From assembly GCF_001854475.1 (NCBI RefSeq), contig NZ_MNAN01000011.1:23403-87402 (forward strand): a stretch of 64,000 nucleotides of DNA, written 5' to 3'. The stretch is from Pseudoalteromonas byunsanensis (GTDB lineage Bacteria; Pseudomonadota; Gammaproteobacteria; Enterobacterales; Alteromonadaceae). Positions 29,090 through 39,643 of this stretch are shown piece by piece. The stretch's first letter is position 1. Every line of letters starts with the position of its first letter. Under the pieces are notes generated by a model that had not been told where the DNA came from, searched no databases, and saw only the letters and a program-made list of their open reading frames with translations. Position numbers and translations under genes: made by a program.

Positions 29090-30862
29090 ATGAAAAAACG
29101 CTATTTTCTCCCCGCTCTAAGTATTGTTTCAATGACCGCTTTCGCACAAGCGCCATTAACTGAAGAGCAAATGTTAAACTTCACAAGCAAAACAACCGAA
29201 ACCATCATCGGTAAAACCGAAACACTGAACCTAGCGCTCAGTGGTAAAGCCAACACAATCTCACAAACTATTTCACACCCAGATGCCAGTTATATAAAAC
29301 TACACTTTAAAAACATTAACTTAAATGGTGGTGGTAAGCTGGTTGTCAGAGCGACAGACAATAGTGAGCGTTATGAATACACCGCTTCGGATATGCGTAA
29401 AGCAACTCTAGAAAAAGGTGATAACGGTGCCAGTGACTTTGCAGCAATGTCTGTATCCAGCGATACAGTTGTCGTCGAATACACACCGGGTCAGGCAAAT
29501 AATGCTAACTTAGGCACACCTCTCATCGACTATTACCACTTTGGTACCGAGGATCAGCTCAGCGCTGCTGATGTTGATACACTATCAACCTGTGGGGTTA
29601 ATGAGCGTAGAGACGTTCAGTGTTGGGCACAATCTCACCCTACTGAGTTTGAGCGCAGTCGTCCGGTGGCACGCTTAGTTATTGGTGGTCGTAGCTTATG
29701 TACTGGTTGGCGTGTTGGTGCCGATAACCACATGTTTACTAACAACCATTGTGTGGAAACAGCGTCAGAACTTACATCAACGGAAGTATGGTTTAATTAC
29801 CAACACACAAGCTGTAACGGCAGCACCAAAGAGACAGTGGTCAAGGTCACGGGTAGAGATTTCCTAAAAACTGATTACACACTAGATTACACCTTATTCA
29901 CTGTGAACGACTTTGAATTAACAGAACCATTCGGCTATTTCGGCTTGGATGTGCGCGATGCAACGCAAGGCGAACGTATCTATATTCCACAGCATGGTTC
30001 TGGTAACCCAAAAGAGCTGTCTATTGAATCAGATCAAGACAGTAACGGCCTATGTCAGGTGAATGAAGCCAATGCGAATGGACGTGGTACAGGTACAGAT
30101 CTTGGTTATTACTGTGATACTATTGGCGGTTCTTCTGGTTCTCCTGTACTTGCAGCGGCAACCAACAATGTTATCGCACTACACCATTTGGGTGGCTGTA
30201 CTAACAAAGGTGCTAAAATCAGCAAGATCTGGCCGCAAGTTGCTAGTCAGTTTAACAATCAAATCCCGGTTGGTGATCAACCTGGTAGTGACCCTGTACC
30301 GGCAGCTCGCTTTACCTACAGCTGTGACAAGTTAGCTTGCCAATTTGACGGCTCAGACTCTAACGTGCCTGGTGGCTCAATCAACCAGTATGAATGGCAA
30401 TTTGGCGACAATAGCAACAATGGTTTTGGTAGCAATGTCGCACATACTTACGCCAATGGTGGCGATTACTCGGTAACACTGACAGTCACAGACGATCAAG
30501 GCCAAACTGCTTCTCTTAGTAAGACAGTTTCTGTCTCTGATGCAACCGACCCTGCGCAGCTACAACGAGGCGTAGCAAGAACGGATCTGTCGGGTGTAAA
30601 ATACTCAGAGCAGTTCTTCTATTTTGATGTGCCGATGGGTGCAACCAATATTACCTTCAAAATGGCCGGTGGCACGGGTGATGCGGACTTATATGTACGT
30701 AAAGATGAAAAGCCTACAACCTCTACATACGACTGCCGTCCTTACCGTTGGGGTAATGGTGAAACCTGTACACAAAACGATGGCGCTGGTAGATATCATG
30801 TCATGATCAGAGCATTTTCTGCATTTAATGGCGTACAGCTAACAGCAGACTATACTAACTAA
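29090..30862 (+). CDS. Secreted trypsin-like serine protease with PKD and PPC domains
   Basis: A 590-residue exported protease. The signal peptide ends near AQA (residue 21). After a propeptide-like region (to about 165) the catalytic part has His in MFTNNHCVE (near 220), an Asp in TDYTLDYTLF (near 264-266) and Ser in TIGGSSGSPVL (near 349). Residues about 405-485 form a PKD domain (FDGSDSNVPGG, WQFGDNS, YSVTLTVTDDQG), and 500-588 a pre-peptidase C-terminal (PPC) domain (GGTGDADLYV). Such tails help secreted marine proteases bind substrate and are often removed after secretion. AAGGATC precedes the ATG, and a terminator is at 30964-30990. Confidence 0.9.
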   Translation: MKKRYFLPALSIVSMTAFAQAPLTEEQMLNFTSKTTETIIGKTETLNLALSGKANTISQTISHPDASYIKLHFKNINLNGGGKLVVRATDNSERYEYTASDMRKATLEKGDNGASDFAAMSVSSDTVVVEYTPGQANNANLGTPLIDYYHFGTEDQLSAADVDTLSTCGVNERRDVQCWAQSHPTEFERSRPVARLVIGGRSLCTGWRVGADNHMFTNNHCVETASELTSTEVWFNYQHTSCNGSTKETVVKVTGRDFLKTDYTLDYTLFTVNDFELTEPFGYFGLDVRDATQGERIYIPQHGSGNPKELSIESDQDSNGLCQVNEANANGRGTGTDLGYYCDTIGGSSGSPVLAAATNNVIALHHLGGCTNKGAKISKIWPQVASQFNNQIPVGDQPGSDPVPAARFTYSCDKLACQFDGSDSNVPGGSINQYEWQFGDNSNNGFGSNVAHTYANGGDYSVTLTVTDDQGQTASLSKTVSVSDATDPAQLQRGVARTDLSGVKYSEQFFYFDVPMGATNITFKMAGGTGDADLYVRKDEKPTTSTYDCRPYRWGNGETCTQNDGAGRYHVMIRAFSAFNGVQLTADYTN

Positions 30863-30963
30863 GGCATATCGGGAGAATATGGGTAGAGCAGAGTATTTAT
30901 TGCTCTATGCAGACAGGTGTACATCCTGACATGCTCTTCATTCTCCATATCTGTTTTATACTC

Positions 30964-30993
30964 AAGGCGACGCTCTATGTCGCCTTTCTTTAT
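30964..30993 (+). terminator. Terminator after secreted protease
   Basis: Arms AAGGCGAC / GTCGCCTT around GCTCTAT, followed by TCTTTATTT. Confidence 0.8.
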
Positions 30994-31012
30994 TTATGTT
31001 CAAGATATTAGG

Positions 31013-33910
31013 TTATAAGTCGTACCACAGGCCAAACCAGGCTCTATTTTCATTTTCAAAACTGTCTCCTTCAACACGACTCATTCCGACATCGACTTTG
31101 AAGTCACTCAACCCCGCAGGGGAAAATTTACCCAACCAAGTTTGCCCGTTAAACCCAACAGACCATTTAATACCGTAACTTTGTGCAAATAACTGCCCAT
31201 CTAGTTGGTGTTGTTGAAAGTACAGCCACGGATAGCTTTCTTTTAGCGTTATTGCCCCACTAAAACCTTCATACTTGTTCCCTTGAGCAGTGTAAAATGG
31301 CAGTTCAGGCGCCATTATGATATTGGCCAAACGCGTTTCACTCATTAGCGACGAACTGAATCCACCGAGCTGCAGAGCCTGATTTTCTCGCTTAGCATAC
31401 TGATATGATAGCGCCATTGGGATATAAAAAGCTTTACCAAACAGGCTAGCTGAAAGGCTTTGTCCTTGCCAATTGCGCTCTGCGGTTTGCCCTTCTAACC
31501 AGTAGCCCGATAGCTTTTGGCCTATGGCAAAGGATTGTTGATCATACAACCATGACTGCTTTATGCCTACCCGCAGCCAACGCTGAGATACCGACTGTTG
31601 TCGCTGTGCTTGTTTGCCGAACAAACCCGCAAACTGAGTCTGTAAATTGAGCTGTCCCCATTGATAGTGCTGACTCAACTGTGCAAACATACCATGCTGT
31701 TCTTCACCGACCTTGTCAGAAGAAGTACTTGTCTCATTAGTCACTTCGAAATCAAAGCCATGTATATCTAGTTGAAACTGATCATATTGATAACGTAACT
31801 TTGCAAAATTTCCTTGAAGTTGACCTCGTGATACATCTTGCGTATGCCCGATATGCCAACTCAACTGCTCCAAAAAATCCGACCCTTTTAAGCCAACATT
31901 AATTAACGCTGTACTTGCCGATGCATATTGCGCCCCCAAAGTCAGTGACGCATCCTGATGCCAAATGTCGTATCGCTGCGAAAGCATATCATCTTGATGC
32001 ACCCTTGCCGGTGGCAATACAGTGGCATAGCTATTTGGCGCTTTTTCACCATTCACCCCATTAACACTGCCTGATTGTGCTCTAGGTTCAAGTTCATTCA
32101 CTAACTCTCCTTGCAAAGCTGATAACTGGTACATGTCCACCCCCTCGAATCCACTCGACAAATAGAGCAACTGTCCATACTTATGGGCGATAGGGAATTG
32201 AAATAGTGCTTGCCCTTGTGTCAGTTGATACAACGCGCCTGTACTGAGCTCGTATCGATAAATATCCAGAGCACCATTTTTACCTGCCACAAAATACAAT
32301 GCATCTCCGTCAGGTGACCAACTAGGTTGTGTTAAGTACTGATACCCTTTGGGTAAGGGAACAGGGTAAGTATTTCGAGCATTCACATCTTGTATATACA
32401 ACTGCCAATCTGCATTTATGGTATGTTTCAAAAATGCGAGCTTCTGCTGCGCAGCACTATATGAAGGGAAGTCATATAAAGTGCTTATCTGTTTATCAAA
32501 TAAGGCTGTTACCTGTTGGCTTGGCAAATGAATTTTTACCAGCTCTGAATAGCCATACGCCACCTGCTCGGCATAAATGGTTTGACCGTCCTCTACCAAG
32601 GTAAAACGACGGATTGCTTGATTTTGGGTGAGTTGCTCAACTTTATTCGAGATAACAGACCAGCGAAACAACTCTCCCCTTCGCTGCTTAGGATTTGCCT
32701 GATCCGCAGTAGAGGCAATGAAGTACAACGTATTATTATCTAACCACTGAGGATACCGAATACCAGAAAAGTTTATAGGTTCAAGTGAGTAAAGTGTCTT
32801 TTTAGCGAACACTTTAGGACGAACTTCAGCCACATCTTGCGGATCTTCGTTAAGCAGAGTGCGCTGTTTGTCCATGAACTTTCGCTCTGCATCGGGGTCA
32901 TCTTGAGTCTGATACACATTGAGTTTTACTCGGCCCTCCTTATCGTGCTCTACGATAGCCAACCGACTACCATCAGCGGACAACACAGGACTGCTAGCAC
33001 CATATGCATACTCTTGCCATAAGGTACTTGCCATAACAGGTTCTTGCTGTTCTTTTTCCATTGCCTGATAGGTATATTCAGCAATAAAGCGCCGGTATAA
33101 TGTTGCTGGATGTTCTGCAAATACTCCCTTAAAAGCGCGAGTAAAGTCTCGAGAGGTTACTGCTCGCATACGGGTCCATACCGAATCGAGTGTTTGTTGT
33201 GAATAGCGCTGCTCTAACCAAGCGAGAAATCGAGCGCCCAGTAAATAAGCCATTGCTTTGGATTGATACTCATGGTTGCCGTCATTCAACTGCTCATAGG
33301 ATAGCAATGCACCTTGTTGTGCCAACTCCCTGAGCAACGCCTCACTGTAATTATCATATAACCTGCCACGTCCCGTCATTTTTGACTCTACCAACGTGGC
33401 ATATCCTTCTGCCACCCAACGCGGCATCATTGCTTGGGACACGTCATACAAGTCCCATACATTCCGCAATGCCTGCTTCCATGTATGCCTGCTAGGCTGA
33501 GAAAGGTGCACTAAATGTATGTATTCATGCAATATAAGTAATTGTTGCCAACTATTATGATTAGCAATGGCGGTATCTGATTGCGGCGGTGTCGTAAACA
33601 AAGCCATGAGTGGATTATCAGTACTGGGAAGCGCAAATCCATTCGCAGCATGGATAGGATCAAAAATCACCACATCCGCTTTTTTACTCAACCCTCTGCT
33701 CTGTTGCTGCCACACTTTATCACGCACAATCTCTAACTCTTTAGCCGCGCTGATGGCCCAGAGCTGATGACCTTGAGTATAGTGAATGTTGAAGTGCTCG
33801 GTCTGTATCGTGTACCAAGCAGGAGCCGCCGAAGCTAAAGTCATCCAGACTGACGCTATAACCAAGCCAACAAATCTGATCAAGTTCACAAATACCCACT
33901 GTAAACGCAT
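31013..33910 (-). CDS. Surface metallopeptidase with beta-propeller and barrel-like C-terminus
   Basis: A large exported protein of 965 residues. The ATG at 33910 is chosen over 34042 because a signal peptide (MRLQWVFVNLIRFVGLVIAS..., cleavage near ASA) follows directly and GAGGTG lies upstream; the longer frame adds an implausible tail. Residues about 30-320 form a gluzincin-type peptidase with HEYIH near 128 and the second metal site WVAEGYATL near 167. Next comes a WD40/TolB-like propeller (SPVLSADGSRLAIVE, PSWSPDGDALYFV). The last 300 residues have alternating polar/aromatic strands ending in WFGLWYDL, which looks like an outer-membrane barrel. The substrate is unknown. The combination suggests a cell-surface protease. 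Confidence 0.75.
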   Translation of the reverse strand: MRLQWVFVNLIRFVGLVIASVWMTLASAAPAWYTIQTEHFNIHYTQGHQLWAISAAKELEIVRDKVWQQQSRGLSKKADVVIFDPIHAANGFALPSTDNPLMALFTTPPQSDTAIANHNSWQQLLILHEYIHLVHLSQPSRHTWKQALRNVWDLYDVSQAMMPRWVAEGYATLVESKMTGRGRLYDNYSEALLRELAQQGALLSYEQLNDGNHEYQSKAMAYLLGARFLAWLEQRYSQQTLDSVWTRMRAVTSRDFTRAFKGVFAEHPATLYRRFIAEYTYQAMEKEQQEPVMASTLWQEYAYGASSPVLSADGSRLAIVEHDKEGRVKLNVYQTQDDPDAERKFMDKQRTLLNEDPQDVAEVRPKVFAKKTLYSLEPINFSGIRYPQWLDNNTLYFIASTADQANPKQRRGELFRWSVISNKVEQLTQNQAIRRFTLVEDGQTIYAEQVAYGYSELVKIHLPSQQVTALFDKQISTLYDFPSYSAAQQKLAFLKHTINADWQLYIQDVNARNTYPVPLPKGYQYLTQPSWSPDGDALYFVAGKNGALDIYRYELSTGALYQLTQGQALFQFPIAHKYGQLLYLSSGFEGVDMYQLSALQGELVNELEPRAQSGSVNGVNGEKAPNSYATVLPPARVHQDDMLSQRYDIWHQDASLTLGAQYASASTALINVGLKGSDFLEQLSWHIGHTQDVSRGQLQGNFAKLRYQYDQFQLDIHGFDFEVTNETSTSSDKVGEEQHGMFAQLSQHYQWGQLNLQTQFAGLFGKQAQRQQSVSQRWLRVGIKQSWLYDQQSFAIGQKLSGYWLEGQTAERNWQGQSLSASLFGKAFYIPMALSYQYAKRENQALQLGGFSSSLMSETRLANIIMAPELPFYTAQGNKYEGFSGAITLKESYPWLYFQQHQLDGQLFAQSYGIKWSVGFNGQTWLGKFSPAGLSDFKVDVGMSRVEGDSFENENRAWFGLWYDL

Positions 33911-34209
33911 AAATTTTAACACCTCACAAGTTTGCTTATTGTCAGTATGCCAAATAATCAGCGTGAGCTTCTGTGAAAAATAAATAAAAATTGTAAGTAA
34001 TGACGACAGTTCTCGTATCACCCCATACCACTTGGTATGCATAACACCAGAAACACAGCATTTTACTTGTATATACAGCTAGAAATAGCGGCGCGACTGC
34101 TTCTAAAGTATGAAGATATATTGAAATACAAAGATAAGGTATTTACTTGGCAAGCAGCTATGTCACACGCTTAACGAGATTACGCCAAGCATGCGACGTG
34201 TATTAAAGA

Positions 34210-35061
34210 TTAGAGCCAACGTATGCGCGTTGCCAAGGTATGACTTTGCCCTGGCTCAACGCGCGCTTTATCTTCCATGACGTTTGCGGCTTCAAGGCAT
34301 AACATAGAGTGATATTCATCATCTCGAAAATTGCTGAGCCGCTGTGACTTTTCTATCCAAGGGTTCCAAAGTACACAAGAGGTTGAATTTTCTCTGGCCA
34401 CTTCAATCACCCCTTCTGGGGTGTGAATTGTTTGCACAGCTTTAGCTTGTGTATACACCATGTCTGTTTCTCGCTCAAATGTGACCACATCATGTTGCGT
34501 AAACGGGCCTTCACCAAACTCTATGTAAGTTGCCCCCTGCAAGCCATCAACGCGTGTTTGTTCAATGGCTGAAGTAGGAAAGTAGGTGTGTAACGCCTGA
34601 GATAAGGTAAAAGGTTCTTTGCCTAGATTTGTGTTCGTCAAACGAACTTCCAGCTGCTCGGAAAACCTAAACTCTACTTCTAACCTAGATTCATATGGCC
34701 AATAAGTTTTGTCCACAGAACGCATGGGTAACGACAACCTGACTAGAATATGATCGCTGTGCTCATGTACATCTTCGGCGCGCCACAGTAGCTTACGTGC
34801 GACACCATGGATCGGCCAATCGACTTTTTCATGTACGCCAAACCAAGGCCAACAAATGGGAATACCGCCACGAATTGCCTTTCCCTCTTGATAATCTTCA
34901 TCAGCTGACACCCAGATCAAGCTATGCTTGCCCTTGGGCGTAAACTCACTAAGCTGCGCCCCCTGTAAAAACACCTTGCCTGAGCACAACGGACTGTCAA
35001 CATTAATGTATTCAAGTCCACTTTCGGTATGTCGAATCGAAACTGATGCTGATAATTCCAT
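34210..35061 (-). CDS. D-hexose-6-phosphate mutarotase (aldose-1-epimerase-like, YeaD family)
   Basis: A 283-residue galactose-mutarotase fold that interconverts anomers of glucose 6-phosphate. Family motifs are GAQLSEFTPKGKHSLIWVS, RGGIPICWPWFG, HGVARKLLWR, HTYFPTS and the C-terminal CLEAANV. The length is normal. AAGGTGAG precedes the ATG. It stands alone, downstream of the chemoreceptor terminator, with no sugar operon visible nearby. Confidence 0.92.
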   Translation of the reverse strand: MELSASVSIRHTESGLEYINVDSPLCSGKVFLQGAQLSEFTPKGKHSLIWVSADEDYQEGKAIRGGIPICWPWFGVHEKVDWPIHGVARKLLWRAEDVHEHSDHILVRLSLPMRSVDKTYWPYESRLEVEFRFSEQLEVRLTNTNLGKEPFTLSQALHTYFPTSAIEQTRVDGLQGATYIEFGEGPFTQHDVVTFERETDMVYTQAKAVQTIHTPEGVIEVARENSTSCVLWNPWIEKSQRLSNFRDDEYHSMLCLEAANVMEDKARVEPGQSHTLATRIRWL

Positions 35062-35133
35062 ATCTCACCTTGTTATTGAATTACTTACTGTCTGCTACAT
35101 TACCGAATAAGTGCCTTGAGAGTAAATAAATAA

Positions 35134-35163
35134 CGGCCAAGATGAAGGATCCTCATCATTGGC
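35134..35163 (-). terminator. Probable terminator after chemoreceptor gene
   Basis: Interrupted stem with arms GGCCAA and TCATC on one side and matching GATGA and TTGGCC on the other, followed on the minus strand by GTTATTTATTT. Confidence 0.6.
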
Positions 35164-35185
35164 CATTAGAGTGAGGTAAACTTTC

Positions 35186-37144
35186 TCATACCTTAAATTG
35201 CCCCACCAAAGCTGTGAGCTTAGCGGACAACTGATTCATCTTTTCTCCGCTTTTAGCGGTGTTATTGGCTACTTCTGTCACACTATCCGCGGCATTTTTG
35301 ATATCCACTACGTTACGGCTGATGTCCTCAGCAACATGTTGTTGCTCCTCAGCTGCTGTAGCAATTTGTGTATTAACATCGTTAATAGTTTGAATAGATT
35401 GGGTGATCTCTGAAAACTGGGTCTGTGCAGAGCGGCTCAGCTCTACTGTTTGCTCAGTAGCACGCAAACTCTTACGCATATCTTGTGAAACTTGCTCGGT
35501 CATTTTATGCAGTTTATCAAGTTGAGCTGCAATTTCTTCTGTGGACTCTGAGGTTCTTTGCGACAAAGCACGTACTTCATCAGCCACCACCGCAAAGCCT
35601 CGACCATGCTCTCCGGCACGAGCCGCTTCAATAGCCGCATTCAGCGCTAATAAGTTGGTTTGCTCCGCAATACCGCGGATCACACTTAAAATAGACATGA
35701 TATTTTCACTTTCACTATCCAATTGTGTGATGTCTGAAGTAGCACTGGTTATCACCGAAGCAAGATCGGCCACACTGGATACTGTTTTGGTGATCACATC
35801 CTGCCCTAATAGCGATGCGCTTTGTGTTTGTGACGCAAGCTCAGCAGCATTTGCACAACTGGCCGCAACCTCATTAGCTGTTGTAGCCATTTGATTTATG
35901 GCTGTCGCCACCATCTCAAGGGCTTGCTGCTGCTGCACAGTAGACTCCGTCAATTCACTCGCTTGACCAGAAGTGGCCTGTGCGGTTTGCGCCACTTGCT
36001 GTGCACACTGATTAATTTGCGTAACTAGTTGAGCAATAAGATTTAAGAACAGGTTAAAACTATTGGCCAGTTTGCCTGTCTCATCTTTGGTCGCGATATC
36101 TAATCGCTGCGTAAGGTCTCCACCCCCTTGCGAGATCACCGTTAAGCCATCACTTACCTCCACAATGGGGCCAGAGATCAAGCGTGCAATGTAAGTAGAC
36201 AAAACCACAAACACGGCAATTAATATTGCACTCAGAGCCACTATGGTGATGGTCATGGTATTGGCTGAAGCCATAACCTCACTTTTTTGTACCAGCCCAA
36301 TAAACTTCCAGCCCAAACGCTTTGAGGTATAAATGTTCGCAAAATACTCCTTACCACCAACTTTTGTACTGTAGGTTCCAGAATCGTAGCGCGCGAAATC
36401 AGAGAAGGCACCGCCAGATATGTCCGTCAAAGGCTTAAAGGTATGCTCAGAATTGCTGGCATCCGCCAAAACTGTTCCGGTGTTTTCCACCAGTAGTAAA
36501 TAGCCCGTTTCACCTAAGCGGATCTGCTTAACGATATCTGTTAAACCACTTAACGACACATCCATCCCCTGTACACCGATGACACGACCATTATCCTTGA
36601 TGGCTTTCACTGTTGAGACGATGACCATGTCATCCGGTGCCCAATAATAAGCATCTGTTCTGGTTGTTTCGCCATCGCCCCGCTCACCGGTTTGATACCA
36701 AGGTCGTGTACGCGGGTCATACCGAGCGTTGACTTCGCCTTGTGGCCATTGAATATATCCACCTTCAGCATTGCCCATGTAAATATATGCAATTCCAGAG
36801 TGAGTTTGACCAAATAACTCAAACTGCTGATAAGCAGACTTTTCCACTTCATGGTTTTGCATAGAATTGAGTTGTGTCGCGGTACTTGTATTCAAATATG
36901 TTTTAACCTGAGTACGCGCTGCTAATATTTTGGGGTGACTGGCAAGATAATCCACATTTTTAGCTATTTCGCCAAAAAACATACTAATACCGTTATCAAT
37001 CTGTAGCGCTTCTCGATTTGCTAATTGCGAAAAGTTATCCAGTGAAGCTTGTCGGGTCTGCGAAATCATCAACCCTGCAATAATCAAAAGAGGCAGCACA
37101 ATCGCTGAAATAAAAGCCAGACGCAGCTTTTGCGAAATACTCAT
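35186..37144 (-). CDS. Methyl-accepting chemotaxis protein with dCache sensor
   Basis: A chemoreceptor of 652 residues. A membrane helix at about 9-30 is followed by a periplasmic dCache domain (about 35-285), with the typical [15 protein letters not shown] and RPWYQTG ... [13 protein letters not shown] segments. A second helix (about 290-315), a HAMP linker and a long signalling coiled coil follow. The CheA/CheW-binding tip is intact ([20 protein letters not shown] and [18 protein letters not shown]). The start is taken as the ATG at 37144; an in-frame ATG at 37159 is equally possible. The ligand is unknown; dCache domains often bind amino acids or organic acids. Confidence 0.92.
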   Translation of the reverse strand: MSISQKLRLAFISAIVLPLLIIAGLMISQTRQASLDNFSQLANREALQIDNGISMFFGEIAKNVDYLASHPKILAARTQVKTYLNTSTATQLNSMQNHEVEKSAYQQFELFGQTHSGIAYIYMGNAEGGYIQWPQGEVNARYDPRTRPWYQTGERGDGETTRTDAYYWAPDDMVIVSTVKAIKDNGRVIGVQGMDVSLSGLTDIVKQIRLGETGYLLLVENTGTVLADASNSEHTFKPLTDISGGAFSDFARYDSGTYSTKVGGKEYFANIYTSKRLGWKFIGLVQKSEVMASANTMTITIVALSAILIAVFVVLSTYIARLISGPIVEVSDGLTVISQGGGDLTQRLDIATKDETGKLANSFNLFLNLIAQLVTQINQCAQQVAQTAQATSGQASELTESTVQQQQALEMVATAINQMATTANEVAASCANAAELASQTQSASLLGQDVITKTVSSVADLASVITSATSDITQLDSESENIMSILSVIRGIAEQTNLLALNAAIEAARAGEHGRGFAVVADEVRALSQRTSESTEEIAAQLDKLHKMTEQVSQDMRKSLRATEQTVELSRSAQTQFSEITQSIQTINDVNTQIATAAEEQQHVAEDISRNVVDIKNAADSVTEVANNTAKSGEKMNQLSAKLTALVGQFKV

Positions 37145-37333
37145 AACGCGACCATCCATATTTACCGTATAAAAAAATATAGCTAGCAAGTCACAAAGTG
37201 GTCAAGGTAACAATATGTAATAGTTTGAATTTACTTATAAACGTATAACTATTTCTAATTTGAGATATTTAGTTAGAATAGTCTACCCTAATACATACAA
37301 GTAACTATCACAGTAACTCAAAAGTGGGTAACC

Positions 37334-38560
37334 ATGCATAAATTAACACCTCTTGTGCTCGCAATGGGCCTATTTCCAGCCATTTCTCAGGCCAATGATT
37401 CGGAAATAGACAAATTAAAACAACAGCTTGCAGATTTACAAAAGCAAATCCAAAAGCTTGAGGCTAAGTCCACCGAGAAAAAAGCTGAGAAAACTTCTGG
37501 CATCAAAGTGGGCGGAGCAGTACGAACTAACTTTAGTCATACTTCATATAACGACGGCAACAAAAATCGTGGCGGTGATTTTGATTTTGATATTTTTAGG
37601 GTCAACTTCTCTGGCGATATTGGTGATGTTCAACTAAATGCCGAAATTCGATTTTTTGATTATATGAGCGCGGTTAAATACGCGTATGTAGGCTACGATT
37701 TTGCCAAAGACTGGCAAGTTCAGGCAGGTATTACCAAAGTCCCCTTTGGCAACTGGCCATACAATTCACACAATTACTTCTTTAACACTACTTACTATAT
37801 CGGCTTGGAAGACGACCATGATTTGGGCGTGTTGTTCAAGCGTAAGCTAAAAGACAACTGGCAGCTAGATATTGGTTTTTTCAAAAATGATGAACTCGGT
37901 GGTGTTGATGGCTATGTTGAAGAGCGCAGCGACCGCTATTCGTATGATGTGGTGGGATACCGTAAGGCGGGTGATGGCGTATATGATGATCCAACTCAGC
38001 CATTAGGCGAATACAACACATTGGCTGGGCGTTATGCGTATCACTTCAAGCATAAAGGCGGAACAACTGAAGTCGGCTTTTCCGGACAAACTGGCGGCTT
38101 GCACAATGGCATAGAGCGAACGGGTGATTATCATTCTTGGGCCATTCACGTGAACAGCCACGTTGGCCCTTGGAACTTTCAGTTGCAACATGGTGAATAC
38201 AGTTATGATATGGACGATACCAGTATAGATCGCATGGCCGTTGGCGCTTATGCATTCTACGACAGTATCGCAGCTGAGGCGATGACCTCAAACCTCAATG
38301 TTGCCTATAGTCTGCCTATCAAATGGGGCGCAATCACTGGCCTACAATTTTACAATGACTTTGGTATTATTTACGACAAGTCAGATAACAGCGAAGACAC
38401 TTGGATGAATGTTACCGGTGTGTCCGTTGCTGCAGGTGGTTTTTTCACTTACTTTGACTTTGTGAATGCTAAGAATCAACCATTCGTCGGCGGCTCTATT
38501 GCCGGAGACAGTGATGATACTGAGCAACGCTTTAATATTAATATCGGCTACTATTTCTAG
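37334..38560 (+). CDS. Outer-membrane porin with N-terminal coiled coil
   Basis: A 408-residue porin, phosphate-selective OprO/OprP-like. The signal peptide ends at ISQA (residue 20). Residues about 23-50 form a short coiled coil (IDKLKQQLADLQKQIQKLEA), followed by an alternating beta-barrel of about 16 strands ending in NINIGYYF with the terminal Phe needed for assembly. FNTTYYIGLEDDHDLG is typical of this family. It is divergent from the chemoreceptor gene with 189 bases between, which could hold shared control. The transported solute is unknown. Confidence 0.85.
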   Translation: MHKLTPLVLAMGLFPAISQANDSEIDKLKQQLADLQKQIQKLEAKSTEKKAEKTSGIKVGGAVRTNFSHTSYNDGNKNRGGDFDFDIFRVNFSGDIGDVQLNAEIRFFDYMSAVKYAYVGYDFAKDWQVQAGITKVPFGNWPYNSHNYFFNTTYYIGLEDDHDLGVLFKRKLKDNWQLDIGFFKNDELGGVDGYVEERSDRYSYDVVGYRKAGDGVYDDPTQPLGEYNTLAGRYAYHFKHKGGTTEVGFSGQTGGLHNGIERTGDYHSWAIHVNSHVGPWNFQLQHGEYSYDMDDTSIDRMAVGAYAFYDSIAAEAMTSNLNVAYSLPIKWGAITGLQFYNDFGIIYDKSDNSEDTWMNVTGVSVAAGGFFTYFDFVNAKNQPFVGGSIAGDSDDTEQRFNINIGYYF

Positions 38561-38587
38561 AGACTTAAATTTCTAGAATAGTGTCAC

Positions 38588-38621
38588 ATCATCAGCAGTG
38601 ACACCTGTCACTGCTGATGAT
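38588..38621 (+). terminator. Perfect 16-bp inverted repeat after porin gene
   Basis: Arms ATCATCAGCAGTGACA and its complement with a two-base CC loop, 28 bases after the porin stop. It lacks a T tract, so it may stabilise the porin mRNA 3' end rather than act as a classical terminator. Confidence 0.65.
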
Positions 38622-38689
38622 ATAAAAACTCGCAAACTTGTTGCGCTGTGATAAGCTTTAAACATCAACCTCATGCAGTGAGCACAACT

Positions 38690-39097
38690 ATGGCAAATAA
38701 AGTAACAGCGCTTTTCAATCGGTGTTTCTGGCTACATGTTGCAGGCATCAGTTTTGTTGGTTTAGGCTTTGTGGGTATTGTGCTTCCGGTGATGCCCACC
38801 ACGGTATTTTTTATACTCGCGCTGGCTTGTTTTACTCGCTCTAATCCTCGACTGGCCAACTGGCTGCTCAATCACAATAAGTTTGGCCCGACTTTACAAC
38901 AATGGCATGATTACCAAGTGATCCCAGTTAAAGGCAAATGTTACGCTGGTTTAGGAATGTTATTGGGGTTCATTATTCTCGCCTATAATGCACCACCACT
39001 GTGGGTACTTATCAGTGTTGCCCTATGTGAGCTAATGGTAATGCTCTACATTTGCTCAAAGCCATCACATCCACCGGCTATTATCAACTCAAAATAA
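38690..39097 (+). CDS. DUF454 family inner-membrane protein (YbaN-like)
   Basis: A 135-residue membrane protein with about four helices. It carries the DUF454 pattern GLGFVGIVLPVMPTTVFF, LACFTRSNPRLANWLLNH, FGPTLQQWHD and IPVKGK. The ATG at 38690 is taken over the GTG at 38648 since it matches the usual start distance before the first helix; neither has a strong ribosome site. Function of the family is unknown. It is followed by the VOC gene. Confidence 0.82.
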   Translation: MANKVTALFNRCFWLHVAGISFVGLGFVGIVLPVMPTTVFFILALACFTRSNPRLANWLLNHNKFGPTLQQWHDYQVIPVKGKCYAGLGMLLGFIILAYNAPPLWVLISVALCELMVMLYICSKPSHPPAIINSK

Positions 39098-39176
39098 AAC
39101 CTGCTATTTTCAATAGCATTGCTTATCTTACCTGTCCTTTTATACTGGCTAAACCAAGCTTTATGAAGGATAAGTT

Positions 39177-39557
39177 GTGAATTTAAATCAAATTACGCTT
39201 GGCGTGCACAATATGGAGCAAGCCACAACGTTCTATCGTCAATTAGGTTTTTTGCAAATCGTTGATACACCCCATTATGCTCGTTTTGAGTGCGCAAACG
39301 GTGCAACCTTTTCATTGTCACTCGAAGATAACATGCAACCTAATAACACCACGATTTATTTTGAGCATGAACAACTGAACGAGTGGGTCAATGAGCTTCA
39401 GACCAAAGGAATAACTTTTGATAGCCTACCTGAAAATAAGCGTTATTTATGGCGAGAAGCACAACTGCGTGACCCCAGTGGCAATAAAATCAAGCTCTAT
39501 TGGGCTGGCGATAATCGCCTTAATCCACCGTGGCGCACAGAACGTCGCAACGACTAA
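39177..39557 (+). CDS. VOC/glyoxalase-fold protein
   Basis: A 126-residue vicinal-oxygen-chelate protein. The start MNLNQITLGVHNMEQATTFYRQLGF and the end LRDPSGNKIKLYWAG are the family bookends; candidate metal positions are His11, an Asp/Glu in the middle strand and the final region. Members range from glyoxalase I to bleomycin-binding and ring-cleavage proteins, so substrate is open. The start is GTG with GAAGGA upstream. A terminator-like hairpin follows at 39644-39688. Confidence 0.85.
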   Translation: MNLNQITLGVHNMEQATTFYRQLGFLQIVDTPHYARFECANGATFSLSLEDNMQPNNTTIYFEHEQLNEWVNELQTKGITFDSLPENKRYLWREAQLRDPSGNKIKLYWAGDNRLNPPWRTERRND

Positions 39558-39643
39558 GTTGACCATGAAAAAAAGCGATGAGTGTAATCGAGATAAGTCA
39601 CTGTATTCCTACGAAGATCCTCTTTATAGTCTAAAATATAGTC

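Noticed and set aside
33911..34042. 44-residue N-terminal extension of the metallopeptidase
   Set aside because: It would precede a signal peptide and lacks a ribosome site; the start was set at 33910.
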